The translations under genes were made by a program, and so were the position numbers. Positions 10,216 to 20,181 of a stretch of 64,000 bases of DNA are shown here, piece by piece. Under the pieces are notes generated by a model, which was not told the origin of the DNA, did not search any database, and saw only the letters and a program-made list of their open reading frames with translations. The stretch's first letter is position 1. The number at the start of each line of letters is the position of its first letter. The stretch is from Prorocentrum cordatum (lineage: Eukaryota > Sar > Dinophyceae > Prorocentrales > Prorocentraceae). Location of the stretch: positions 1,140,474 to 1,204,473 of the forward strand of contig CAUYUJ010014205.1 of assembly GCA_963575745.1 (NCBI GenBank). The letters run 5' to 3'.

Positions 10216-11275
10216 TGCGGATGCGATGTCGTCGTCTTGGGCGCGTTGCCGCCAATGGGCAAGTTGATGGTTTGCGCTCGAGACATGGGGCTTGCTCGGG
10301 CGCGCTTGCGATTCAGATCCGATGCTGAAGGGGTGGCGGGCGACACGTTTCCTGGCATGTTTCCCAAGGGACGGCGCGGCACAGCGCAGCCCGACACAGA
10401 CCCTGGCACAGTATCACCATCGTCGTTGCAATCCTAACCCGGACGAAACTGCGCCCAGAGCCCAGGGGCGAGAGGGGCTGAGAAGGACGAGGAGGAAGAG
10501 AAGAAGGAGGAGGAGGAGAAAGAGGAAGAGGAGGAGGCTTTCGGATCGAGGCCGGGCAGAGCGGCCGCCCGCGGACCGATCGTGGCAGCCAAGCGCTTGA
10601 GCGTGTTTGGTTTTCCTTGAGCCCTCGTAGGCCTTGAGAGCCCCCCAGAGGCTTCTGGATATATTGTGCGACCCCCGCTCAGACCGTTCAGGCCGCGCGA
10701 GCTTCAAATCCACGTCAATTTGGTCAGGGCTCCCACAGGACGGTTTGATCCACAATGACATGCTGCACAATACATTAACGCAAGGCAGGGCGCGCATTAA
10801 ATCAGCGCAGCACGGCAGAGCGCAGCAGCCTGCCAATTTGTTGAAGGGGGCGGCATGGCTTCCTGCACGTGTCCACGCCGCTCACGGGGATATCTAACAC
10901 GGAGGTCTCGTGGAGTGTTTCGTGAGGTGTCCCGTGCAATGTTTCGTGAGGTGTTTCGTGGGATGTTTCGTGAGGTGTCCCAGTGGATGTTTCGATTGCG
11001 ATCAGCTCCAGGGTGAGTTCTGCATTCAGACAGCTCGGGCTTGAGATCCAAATTAGTTCGGCCAGGATTCGGAGGCCACGGGCGAGTTGATCCACAACGC
11101 ACTTGAGCACAGCACAGTTCAGCGCACCATGGCAAATTCCAAGTCAGCGCAGCAGGGCACAGCACAGCCCCTGGCACAGCACATCGCCATCGACACCTTC
11201 AGCACTGCTTTGAAAACGCGTCTATGCTTTACAGTTCTAAATTCCTTTCCGGGTTCGTGGGTCGATCATGTTCAA

Positions 11276-11690
11276 GCCTCGTGGGGTGTTCTGGTCTATT
11301 TCGGAGCCTTTTTTGGCCTCTTGGGCGGCCTGGGCACGATGAGAGCCTCTGTGAGCTTCTTTCTTCACCTCTCGGGGTCCGTGTCGGAACTCCTTTGGAC
11401 CGTTTTCGGTGCCTCTTGTGCCGTCTTGGGGCCCCATTGGCCCGTCGTGGGGGCCGCTTGGAGCCCTCTGGGGCCGTCTTGGTGCGGTGTAGGAGGCGTC
11501 GTGGGCCGTCTTGGAACGCTCTGGGGCTGGTTTTGGGCCTCCGTCCGAAAGTCAAAAAGAGGTCTGGGGTCGCCGCTGGCGCCTCGGAGGCCCTGCAACG
11601 CCGAAGCCCTGTAGAAACTTAGGGAAAGTGAGCCCCGGAACCCCCATGGAGGGCGCAGGCACACTCCTGGCGGCCCCGATCCTCTTCCGC
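11276..11690. other. No gene seen; CTTGGGG-rich low-complexity DNA
   Basis: Contains short imperfect repeats of the CTTGGGGCC type also seen at 37080-37280 and 61980-62540. Open frames on both strands have no protein-like pattern. Confidence 0.5.
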
Positions 11691-11692
<2 letters not shown>

Positions 11693-11732
<40 letters not shown>

Positions 11733-12005
11733 CTTTATGTATGTATGTATATATGTATGTATGCATGCATGCATGCATGCATGCATGCATGCATGCATGT
11801 ATTTATGTATGTATGTATGTATGTATGTATGCATGTATGTATGTATGTATGTATGTATGTATGTATGTAGGTAGGTAGGTAGGTAGGTAGGTAGGTAGAT
11901 AGGTAGGTAGGTATGCATGTACGTATGTATGTTTGTATGCATGCATGTATGTATGTATGTATGTATGTATGTGTGTATATATATATATATGTGTGTGTGT
12001 GTGTG
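11693..12005. repeat. Tetranucleotide microsatellites (TA)n, (ATGC)n, (ATGT)n, (TAGG)n
   Basis: Uninterrupted succession of simple repeats. Tyr/His/Thr or Met/Tyr/Val/Cys reading frames across it are artefacts of the repeat. Confidence 0.97.
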
Positions 12006-12102
12006 CCGACGCCGATGCTGATCCATTCCCCCGCCAGAGAAGGGTACCGAGTCACGCCGCAGCACCGCCCGAAATGCACCCTGAATGCCTATCAGGTTAT
12101 CG

Positions 12103-12600
12103 GACTCTCGGGCGCGCGCCCCGAATACTCCAGAGCCTCCTTGCTAGACTAATGCGCCCCCGCGAGCGCGCGCGTGCTGCGCGGGAGGAGCAGACGGAGT
12201 GGCGGGCGAAGAAACCAAAAGGACTCTGCATGCCTGTGAAATGCTTAGGCTTTCGGGCGCACGCCCTGAATGCCCGGGACCGACGAGCCCCCGCGAGCGC
12301 ACGCGCTGTGTGGGAGGAGCAGACGGTATGGCGGGCGAAAAAACCAAAGGTATTATAGATGCTTGTCAATTTCTTTGGTTTTTGGGCATGGTTTCCGAAA
12401 TCCGCCATCGATCCCTTGCCAGGCTGACGAGCGCCCGCGAATGGATGAGCAACGAGGAGCGAACAACCCGAATGGCGGGCGACGAAATCCAAGGTACCCT
12501 GAATGCCCCGAAGTGTCTTGAAGGTTCGGGCGCACGCTCCGAAACGCACCGAAGTCCAAGAAACCCACGGTGCCCTGCAATTTGCAATTTCTTCGAGAAA
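12103..12600. repeat. About 3.5 tandem copies of a 128-145 bp unit
   Basis: Unit starts near 12103, 12248, 12376 and 12520. Each carries a CGGGCGC(A/G)CGC(C/T)C start, a GAGCGC(A/G)CGCG block, GGAGGAGCAGACGG-like sequence, and GGCGGGCGAA(A/G)AAA + CCAAAGG. Both strands are open because the unit lacks stops; probably non-coding. Confidence 0.7.
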
Positions 12601-12659
12601 AATTGCCGCAACCTTCCACGCCGAAGTCAAGCCAAAAAAACCCAGACGAAACATGTTGT

Positions 12660-13500
12660 GTGCTCTTGCCATGCGGTCCGACTGTACATGCACGGATAGA
12701 GCACGAACCGTTTTCAAAATGATGCTATTCCGGTTCAAAATTGTCCATGCGTTACACGTATGCAGGGCGGCGCCACGCCTGGCCGCCAGCCGTCGCCGCA
12801 GCTCAGCGCCGCGTGGCACGCAGCCCATCCAGGTTCAGGGCCTGGCCAGCGTGCCGCTTAGCGCAGCCACGCGTCGCGCCGGAGCTGCCGCGCCAGCTGG
12901 CGGCGCAGCGCGCAGCTGAACGCAGCGTGAGCGCGCTGCAGCTCCCGGAATGGGTGTACCCAGGGAGCTCGTGCACCTGCGCGAGAAGCCAAAGCCGCGC
13001 CTCGGCACCCAGGTGGCCCGAAATCCGCAGCGCGAACGCAGTCGTGCGCTCGCCTTTCGTGCTTATCGCAATCGGAAAGGGGGCGGCTTCCCCCGAGCGT
13101 CGCGCCGCAGCCTGGGCCTCCGTCCCGTCTCGTGGCGGACAATCACGTCCGCCAACCACTTGTCGTCGCCCTCCTCCTCCCTGCTCCTCGTCCTCGTACT
13201 TGTCCTTATTCTCGTCCTCGTGCTTGTCCACGTCTTCCTCTTCCTTCTCCTCCTCCTCCTCCTCCTCCTCCTACTCCTCCTCCTCCCCCTCCTTGCAATT
13301 ATCCCCCTCTCCTCTTCCCGCTCCTCCCTCTCCTTAGATGCTGAGAAGGGGAGCAGCAGCAGGAGGACCAGGAAGAGGAGTTCGATCGGTGGTCTCCACC
13401 GTGCAGACGCCAAGATAATATAGCAGGCGGAAACATATTCCTCTTCCAATATTTTTGCAAGCCGGGGAAATGAGAACCCCCACCCACCCACCCCCTTCCA
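12660..13500. other. No gene supported; includes CTC-rich tract 13150-13345
   Basis: 12740-13140 is GC-rich (many GCGCAGC and GCCGC blocks) with overlapping open frames on both strands and no recognisable domain. 13150-13345 is pyrimidine microsatellite. Confidence 0.4.
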
Positions 13501-14110
13501 AAACTGCACCCCTAGGATCCGGGGTTTCCGGGCCCCTTGGACACTGTTGCCGAAGGTCCCCTGGCTCGTCCTGGACCTCCCAGGGCGCTCAGCCAGGTCA
13601 TGCCAGCAGACCCCGAGCTATCAGAGCGGTGATCAGAGAGGCCGAAAAGAGACCCAAGACAGCGCAAGAGCGCTCCAAGGACCCAGATGTTCCCGGAGGC
13701 CCCCAAGACGGCCCGGGAGGCCCATGACAGGACTCCCAGAACGCAGAAATCGGACATAGCAGCGTCCAAAACAGCCAAAAAGGCCCCCAATATCGCCCCA
13801 AGACGGCCCAGGAGACCCCCAAGAGAGCCTCTAGACGGCCTGGATGGCCCCAAGACTGTCCAAAGAAGCCCCACATGGGCCAAAAAGAAACCCAACAGGC
13901 CCTCAAACGCCCCCAAGACAAAGCCAAAAAGGCGATGGGAGGCCCCCGTAGAAAAGGCCATGGGAGGCCCCCAGGAGGGCCCACGTAGCTCCCGCAAGGT
14001 CCCTAGACGGCCCAAGCTCCCCAGCACGGCCCAAGATGGCCCCAGGACGGCCCGAGAGGGCCCCGAACCTTCCCGCAAAGGCTCCAACAAGGCCCAATTC
14101 CACCAAACTG
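13500..14110. repeat. CCCAAGA/GGCCC low-complexity repeat
   Basis: Degenerate short repeats such as CCCAAGACGGCCC and AGGCCCCCAA. The reverse complement resembles the TCTTGGGGGC repeat at 37.1 and 62.0 kb. Long frames on both strands are repeat translations. Confidence 0.6.
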
Positions 14111-14114
14111 ACCC

Positions 14115-14168
14115 GAATCCCGGGTTCGCAACCACATTTCCCGGAAATCTGTTGCGAATCCGGGATTC
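14115..14168. repeat. Inverted repeat with a palindromic loop
   Basis: Arms 14115-14132 and 14151-14168 pair at 17 of 18 positions (GAATCCCGG[G/A]TTCGCAAC). The loop itself contains the 13-bp palindrome ATTTCCCGGAAAT at 14136-14148. Confidence 0.85.
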
Positions 14169-14185
14169 GGTGCATTCCCCGATCA

Positions 14186-14750
14186 TTTAATTATTTTCGC
14201 GTGCCCCGCTACGACCCGCTGCCACATGACATCCTCGGCTCGGTATTGCTTTGTGCTTTGCGGCATTGCTTGACATTGAGTCGGTTTGCTTGGCATTCAT
14301 TCGCATGGCTTGCCTTCCCTTCGCATTGCGCACAGGGGCACCTGAGCCACGAGCCGGCCAATGCGCGGGCCTACGAAGGCCTTTAGCCATCATTCACTAA
14401 CAGACATTTCTGCAAGCCGCACGTACACATGAACCCCCCCGACGGCTCCTTCCTACTCCAACTCTTTCTGCCGCTCCACCACTCGTCCTCCCCCACATCC
14501 GTTTCCATCTCCGCGCTCCCCGAAATTCCCTCGCCCTTCGCCCTCCACCCCGCGCTTTTCGGGAGCCCCCGGGGGCCCGGGAAGGGCCAGGGACCTTCCG
14601 AAGTTTCGAAAACATCCGAAAACCACCGCAGGAAGGGGCCAAATTTCCAAGGCCACTCGGGATGGCGCCAAAGACCCATATATGCAAAGCGTCTAGGACC
14701 AAGGTGCATGGCGCGAAGCGCCAATGCAGTCTTGTGTGTATGTATGTGTA
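14186..14750. other. No gene or repeat recognised
   Basis: Open frames overlap on both strands without domain-like patterns. The last 50 bases lead into the direct repeat of the neighbouring retroelement. Confidence 0.4.
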
Positions 14751-14751
14751 T

Positions 14752-15083
14752 ATAGCGATGCCCTTCCTCTGCTGAAAAAACTCCTCCACTCCCGAGGCCG
14801 AAGATCTTTTCCGGGCTCACCACTGCCTCTGCGAACTTCTGAGAGCTCGAGGCCGGTCACGGTTGGGCCCGGTCTCGACTAGCCAAGGGGGGGGCGGGCA
14901 CGGGAGAGCCTGAAGCCAGAGCCCACGCGCGTCGAGGAATCACTGCAATCAGCGATGCCCTTCTTCTGCTGAAAAAGCCCCACTACTCCCAAGGCCGAAG
15001 ATCTTTTCCGGGCTCACCACTGCCTCTGCGAACTTCTGAGAGCTCGAGGCCGGTCACGGTTGGGTCCGGCGTCGACTAGCCAC
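14752..15083 (-). repeat. Two direct repeats after the recombinase gene (split-repeat-like end)
   Basis: 14752-14884 and 14952-15083 are near-identical (shared AGATCTTTTCCGGGCTCACC, GAACTTCTGAGAGCTCGAGG, CACGGTTGGG(C/T)CCGG), separated by ~68 bases. Ngaro/PAT-type elements end in split direct repeats in this position. No matching copy is seen at the right end, consistent with truncation there. Confidence 0.75.
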
Positions 15084-15089
15084 AACCGC

Positions 15090-16350
15090 TCATGGCGGAA
15101 GACGGGGACGGGGCGGGAAGAGCGAAGCGGGCACCGAAGAGCTCTGTTGGCAGCGCGGCGGCACTCGAGGACGGGGACCGGAAGGGCGAGGGTCAACGTC
15201 GCTCGGCCTCGGCAAACGACTCGCAGCCACAAGCTGCCAGGTGGCCTCGAAAAGAAGGTCGCCGGCAGCCTCCGCGAAAAGCTGGATCCTCTTACGGAGG
15301 GGCCCAGAGAGGTCAGCGAGGAGCCTGCTAGCACGTACCTCCTGGATAAAAATCTCTAGCATGCAACTGGAGAGCCAACGACCCCTGTAGCGCACCCAGT
15401 CTGGCGACTCTGTGAGTCTGTACCAGAACGTGGCCCCTCCTGGGCGGAGGGACACAGGAGTGATGCCAACTTTGTCCGAATGCTTAATTCCGAAAAACTC
15501 AATGGGGGCATCCAGACAGGATCTGAAAACACGGGCACCACCATGCAAGAGAGGGGAGCGAGGGGAGGACCGAAGTGAAAGGGCCTCGAAGAATTGCACA
15601 ACCTGTGAGACGTCAATCCTGATGTGCTCGTGGCGCGCGCCGAGCCGTCTCATTTTTGGCGCGCCGACGTGCACATACATTGCTTGCAGGCGCTCTAAAG
15701 AACGAGAGGGGAGCACGAGGTCCTCGAACCTCAACCTCAGGAACTCGAACGGCCTCATCGTGCCGAAGAAGCCCGGGAGCAGGCAGCCGGCCACGTCGAT
15801 CCAACCCCAGGCCAGCGCCAGGCTCAGGGACGCGAGCAGCAGTGCCTCCGGCATCGCCTGGTGGTTCGAGCTCGGCGCGAGGTGCTTCCACGTGAAGGAG
15901 ATGCCCCACGCCACATCGAGCCGGTGACGAAGGGCTCGAATGACATCCACCACAGCGTTGATCGTCTCGTCGAAGTCGTGGCGGCTCCTCATCGCGTCAT
16001 GCATGAACTGGCTGTAGTTAGCCAAGTAACGGCCCACAGTTGCAGGATCCATCAGGATGAACAGGTCCCAGGCCGGGCCGCCGCATCCAGCCAGCCAGTG
16101 CTGGAGCTGCGAGACGAGCGCCGCACGGCGCGCCTGGGCCAACGGCGTCAGGCCGCGAGTCGCCGCCAGGTCCACCCCCGCGGGGCGGGCCGTCGGCGGG
16201 CGCGGCGCCTCTGCGCGGCCCAGCAGCAGCAGCGGCACCAGGGCCCGAAGAGCCGGCGCCGCCGATGGAGGCTGGCCGTGCCCGGGCGGATCCAGGCCGT
16301 CGCCTGGCCAGGGGATGAAACCCTGCTCACCTCCACGGGGGGCCGTCTCG
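15090..16350 (-). pseudogene. Tyrosine recombinase of the retroelement
   Basis: An open frame of 531 codons starts at 16685, but its first ~120 residues are out of frame with the preceding RNase H segment; the true reading enters between about 16350 and 16150 by a frameshift. The core is recombinase-like: first Arg region LLPGFFGTMRPFEFLRLRFEDL (R311), SLRPGGAT (R413), then YRGRWLSS and MLEIFIQEV. In related recombinases the last segment carries the nucleophilic Tyr; here Phe446 appears in its place, so strand cleavage is probably lost. The C-terminal ~60 residues are low complexity. The role would be integration of a circular cDNA. Confidence 0.65.
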
Positions 16351-17410
16351 GCGAGCCGTCGCCGTGCTCCGCGATCTCGCCGCCGCGCGGGCCCCCCCCA
16401 GGAAAGCCCAGCGCGGGGTCGCGCACCCGCGGGCGGGGGGCAAGCCGCAGGAGCCCTCGCCACCACAAGCACGCCACCAGACAAGCCCACCGCGACTGCT
16501 GCCGGCGCTGCAGCGGGAGCGCGGCCCAGGCGCGAAAGGCCGAGGCGTCCCCGGCTTCGAGGCTGGCCAGCCAGGGCGGGGCGGGAGGCGGCGCCTCGGC
16601 TCCGCTGACCACCGCGCCCGCCGGGTCGCTGAACGCGCGCGACGGGGCGTCGGCCGGCTGCAGGCGAGTCGGCGAGAAGTGGCATCCGACGTACGTGCCC
16701 GCGGCCAGCTGCAAGGGGGCCCTCCTTCTCAAGAGCTTATTGATCGCGGCCGAGGCGGAGCGGCCCTTGCTGATGGCCCCGCTCGAAACGCGGGAGTCCA
16801 GGCAGAGGTTATGCTTGCAGTCAGGGAACTGAAGGCCCTGCTCGTCCACCGCATCGCAGGCCGCCTCGATCTCCAGCAGGTCGATGTGGAGGGGCTTGCG
16901 GAAGCAGCGGTGGTGGTGCAGCTGCCGAGGGGCGAAGCTGACGTAGTCGTTTAGCCAGAGTGCCTCGAACGCTCCAGGGGGCGCTCCTCCCTCAGACTGC
17001 GGCGGCGGGGAAGGCCAGCCCAGGTTCTCGGAGATCAGCCAGGACAGCTCGTCGCAGAAGCCGTGCGGGTAGAGCGCGGCTTTGGAGGTCAGGCCGCCCT
17101 CCAAAATGGCATGCTTGTGACCCCCCCGGCAGCGCCTCGCCATCGGCGCCAGCCAGGAGCCCCGCACTGCCAAGAGGCTGGCGTCCTTCTTCCAGGGCGC
17201 GCCGAACTGGCACATCGAGAGGTCGAACCGCTCCACGACGTCGTGCGACAGCAAGAACTCAACAATGCGCGTGAACCAGGAATAGGCCGTCAGCGGGTGC
17301 CCATGTAGGCCAGTGCCATAGCCCGAGAGCAGGTGCGCAAGTAGCGCCAGCATGCCCAGCCTGAAGAGGACGTTGCCCAGCCACGTCGGAGTAGAAGACG
17401 GGTCGAAGCC
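16148..17410 (-). pseudogene. Retroelement polyprotein middle: methyltransferase-like end plus RNase H
   Basis: Continues in the same frame directly after TAG 17411-17413 (GFDPSSTPTWLGNVLFRL, then ATG 17353). Counting from that Met, residues 48-51 CQFG, WKKD and C75...GGHKHAILEG match the tail of the methyltransferase-like module found in the Copia element at 1.1-1.7 kb. RNase H residues follow: E161 (HIDLLEIEA), D186 (LDSRVSSGAISKGRS) and D235 (LQPADAPSR). After ~residue 300 the frame becomes nonsense and meaning moves to the recombinase frame. Confidence 0.7.
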
Positions 17411-18973
17411 CTAAGGCCGCCACCTGGACCGGAGCCTCGGGCGCCTCGCGATGGAGAAACTGGTGCACGGCACTTCAGAAATGGTCATCTTCACGCGCCT
17501 CTGCCAGATCAGCCAAATGATCCACTCTGCCAGGCGCGAGTTGACCAGGTCCCAGTACGTGTGGCACTTGATGTCAATCCTTGGGCCCGCGCGCAGGCCC
17601 CGGCCCGCGATGTGACCCATGAGGCGGGCCTCCTCCCCGCAGCAGAGCTCCAGCACGTCGAAGTACTCGATGAGCGAGGCCGAAGGGTCGACGACGCCAG
17701 GGGACGGGGCGGCGTCCTCCCCCAGATCCTGCAAGACGTCGCCGCCCTCGGGGTTTGCCAGGGCCGCCCAGCCAGGAGGGCGAAGCCACGTACGAGCGCC
17801 ACGCTGCTCGCGCTGTCGCCAGAGAGCGCGGGCGACGGGCGCCTGGGCGGGCGTCTTGACGGACGCCCCAGCCAGGTGCGAGGCGTCCGAGGCCAGCGCG
17901 TGCGGGCCCCACCCCGCGGAGAGGTCCGCGGTCATCAGCGGGGGGAGGACCGCGAACAGGGCGCACTCAGTGCAGGCAGCGCCGCTCAGGCCGAACACCT
18001 CGTGAGGGTCGCGACCGGCGTCTACCTCCTTGTAGCAGTGGTGGAGGAGCGACAGGGAAGGCCTCCGAAACAGAGCGGCCAAAAGGCCCATGCCCAGGAA
18101 CCTCTGCAGGCCCAGCGTGGTGGAGTGCCGGCCTCGGGCCAGGGAGAGGCCCATCCAGGCCAGCGCCAGCCTGCGGGTGCGGGAGGCGCCGACGAGCCGG
18201 TCGTGGCCCAAGAGCTCCGCCCCGATGACCGTCGCCTCCGCTGCGTCCTTCACCTCCTTGCTCGCACTGACCTTGAGGCCGGCGCCAGCGCGGCCCTCGC
18301 GCGCACGGGCAAAGGAGTCCTCGATCGCGCGCCGAGCTGCCCGCGAGCCAGGGGCGTCAACGGCCAGGCCGAAGTGGTCGCCCAGCACGACCCTCTCCCA
18401 GGCGGCCCCATCGGGGGCGAGGTGACGGTTGAGCAGCCGCCGCTCCGGGGGGGAACTGCCAGCTTGGGCGAGCAACCGCATGTGGGACTCGCGCGCCCAG
18501 TCGGGCGCGCTCGGGCCTCCCATGATCAGACCGCCATGGCAAGGGACCACCGTCTCAGGAAGGTCGCGGCCCTCGCGACGACAACGTTTCCGCAACCTGT
18601 CCAGCGCCGCGAAGCCCTCGTAGAGCCTCGTCGGGAGGGGGAGGGCCACGTCGTTGGTGCGAGCCATCTCGTAGGTGCAGTCGAAGGCAGGGTGGAAGTC
18701 CTGGAGGTCATCGGCCCACACGCGCAAGACATGGCCAGCAGGCACCCCCAGGTCCACCAGCATGGCGGCGCTCGGGGTCAGCCTGGAGAAGCCGCCCAGT
18801 GGAAGCTCGGCCGCGTTGCGGGCGATCCGGCTGAAGACGACCCTCTGCGTGTTCGCGTCCTTGAAAACGGGGAAGAGGGTGCCCCGCAGGGCCGGCGGGG
18901 AGTCGGCCGCGGCGACCAGCTCCAGGCGCCCCACGTCGTCCCACTGCTTCAGGTACTGCAGGAGGTCGCCGGG
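17411..18973 (-). pseudogene. Retroelement reverse transcriptase, RNase H start and methyltransferase motif I
   Basis: The frame is open from a TAG near 18975; the first possible start codon (GTG, 18934) is arbitrary because the upstream gag region is missing. RT motif A-like VWADDLQDF (residues 73-80), motif B-like GGLIMGGPSAPD (134-145), and a motif C position reading LGDHFG (184-189) where an Asp pair is expected. A thumb/connection region follows, then an RNase H-type ASDAS (348-352). The next block begins a SAM-methyltransferase-like fold: YFDVLELCCGEEARLMG (424-440) and EVPCTSFSIARRP (487-499). TAG at 17411-17413 interrupts RP-GF. The methyltransferase-like block sits between the first and second RNase H acidic residues. 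Confidence 0.7.
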
Positions 18974-19074
18974 CTAGCCGTCCTGACGGGCCGGCCTCGG
19001 CTGGGCTGGTCTTAGTGGTATCGAAGGTATCGTCTTGCCTGCCTGCACGACGCTTCGGCACCGCTCGCACGTCG

Positions 19075-19190
19075 TGGCCCAGGAGGAGGGGGAGAAGGAG
19101 GAGGAGGGGGGAGAAAGAAGAAGGAGGAGGATGAGGAGGAGAAGGGAGGAGAAGGAGTAGGATGAGGAGGAGGAGGATAAGTTGCCGCCA
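19075..19190. repeat. Purine-rich GGA/GAA tract
   Basis: Imperfect AGGAGGAGG/GAAGAAGG repeats between the retroelement remnant and the next composite repeat. Confidence 0.85.
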
Positions 19191-19564
19191 GCAATGTTCC
19201 CGGAAAGGGCTTGGGCCCAGGGTTCTCTTTTAGCCGTTTACCCCCGGATCTGACGGGTCAAGCGCCGGCGAAATTATTTGCGATAAATAACGAGGTAAAG
19301 TGCTGATTTTTTTCCCGGAAAGGGCATGGGCCCAGGGTTCTCTTTTAGTTTGTAAACAAGTCCCCCGGTGCCTGCTTGAAGGAGGCCGGCGAATTTTTCC
19401 CTGATAAATAACGAGGTCGAAGGAGGCCGGCGAATTTTTCCCTGATAAATAACGAGCCCGAGAATTAAAATTTGAGGATGTCTCGAGCGAAACGCTTGTT
19501 TTTGAGCGCCGGCGAATTAAAATTTGAGGATGTCTCGAGCGAAACGCTTGTTTTTGAGGCCGGC

Positions 19565-19930
19565 GACCACGCTCCAGCACGACCACGCCCCAGCACGACC
19601 ACCCCCCAGCACGACCACACCCCAGCACGACCACACCCCAGCACGACCACACCCCAGCACGACCACACCCTAGCAAGACCACACCCCAGCACGACCACAC
19701 CCCAGCACGACCTCACCACAGCACGACCACACCCCAGCACGACCACGCCCCAGCACGACCACGCCCCAGCACGACCACGCCCCAGCACACCCCAGCACGA
19801 CACCCCCCAGCACGACCCCCCCCAGCACGACCACACCCCAGCACGACCACCCCCCAGCACGACCACACCCCAGCACGACCACGACCACCAGCACGACCAC
19901 ACCCCAGCACGACCACACCCAGTCGCACCC
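19565..19930 (+). repeat. 16-bp minisatellite CAGCACGACCACACCC
   Basis: About 22 head-to-tail units with A/G and C-run variation. Since 16 is not a multiple of three, all frames read the same 16-residue pattern (His/Asp/Thr/Pro/Ala/Arg) without stops. Other arrays: 33572-34110, 34798-35315, 35643-36755, 53346-53870 and 63703-64000. Confidence 0.95.
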
Positions 19931-19933
19931 CCG

Positions 19934-20106
19934 TGGAATGTTTCGTGGCGTGTCTGGTTGAGTGGTTGCCTGTTCGTGGGGTGTCTCGTGGAATGTTTCA
20001 CGGGGTGTCTCGTGGAATGTTTCGTGAGGTGTCTCGTGGGTTGTTTCGTGAGGTGTCTCGTGGGATGTTTCGCGGGGTGTCTCGTGGGATGTTTCGTGAG
20101 ATGTCG
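19934..20106 (+). repeat. 24-bp module GGAATGTTTCGTGG + GGTGTCTCGT
   Basis: About seven tandem units just before the composite-repeat end. The same module precedes the end in copies at 34135-34275, 35340-35490, 36768-36955 and 53897-54040, and in variant form at 10906-10990. Confidence 0.9.
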
Positions 20107-20181
20107 CCCAGTTGGGTATCGTGAAAACGTGACCATGCTGCACATGTCTTTATCCCTTTCCGGGTTCGTGGGTCCATCATG

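Larger units (their letters stand above)
8024..11272 (+). repeat. Composite repeat, copy 1 (full modules)
   Basis: Starts with CCCGGAAAGGG (8024-8034), then GGCCCAGGGTTCTCTTTTAG and AAATAACGAGGT blocks, a block rich in GGATGTCTCGAGCGAAACG (8340-8930), a CGTCCC/TGGCACG block (8905-9030), a GAC-rich tandem array (9285-10215) and a CAGCACAGC/TGGCACAG block (10800-11200). It ends with CCTTTCCGGG + TTCGTGGGTCGATCATG (11244-11270). Parts are almost identical to 20185-20985 and 26210-26560. No coding content; open frames are repeat translations. Confidence 0.85.
14752..19000 (-). mobile_element. DIRS/Ngaro-like tyrosine-recombinase retroelement, decayed
   Basis: Reading leftward: reverse transcriptase, RNase H start, methyltransferase-like module, RNase H remainder, tyrosine recombinase, then two copies of a ~130-bp direct repeat. 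RT with a recombinase instead of an integrase is the definition of DIRS-type elements. The order with the recombinase last is as in Ngaro/VIPER-type elements. The gag end (right side) is missing: the frame is closed by a TAG near 18975 and followed by unrelated repeat. One TAG, one frameshift and altered catalytic motifs indicate a dead copy. Confidence 0.75.
19199..20181 (+). repeat. Composite repeat, copy 2a (minisatellite version)
   Basis: Head CCCGGAAAGGG at 19199, a second head at 19316, AAATAACGAGG blocks, two GGATGTCTCGAGCGAAACG units, the 16-bp minisatellite, the 24-bp GTTTCGTG module, then CCCTTTCCGGG + TTCGTGGGTCCATCATG at 20154-20180. Confidence 0.85.

Noticed and set aside
11244-11272. 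GGGTTCGTGGGTC at composite-repeat ends as a tRNA-derived box B (SINE)
   Set aside because: It deviates from the GGTTCGANNCC pattern, no box A or cloverleaf lies upstream, and it sits at the 3' end rather than in a head.
12097-12828. 243-codon minus-strand frame with repeated FGFFARHSVCSS-like blocks
   Set aside because: It tracks a tandem DNA repeat that is also open on the plus strand; unit lengths of 128-145 bp are not consistently multiples of three.
19565-20106. Minisatellite arrays as a CRISPR array
   Set aside because: The units are contiguous without unique spacers, and the context is eukaryotic.
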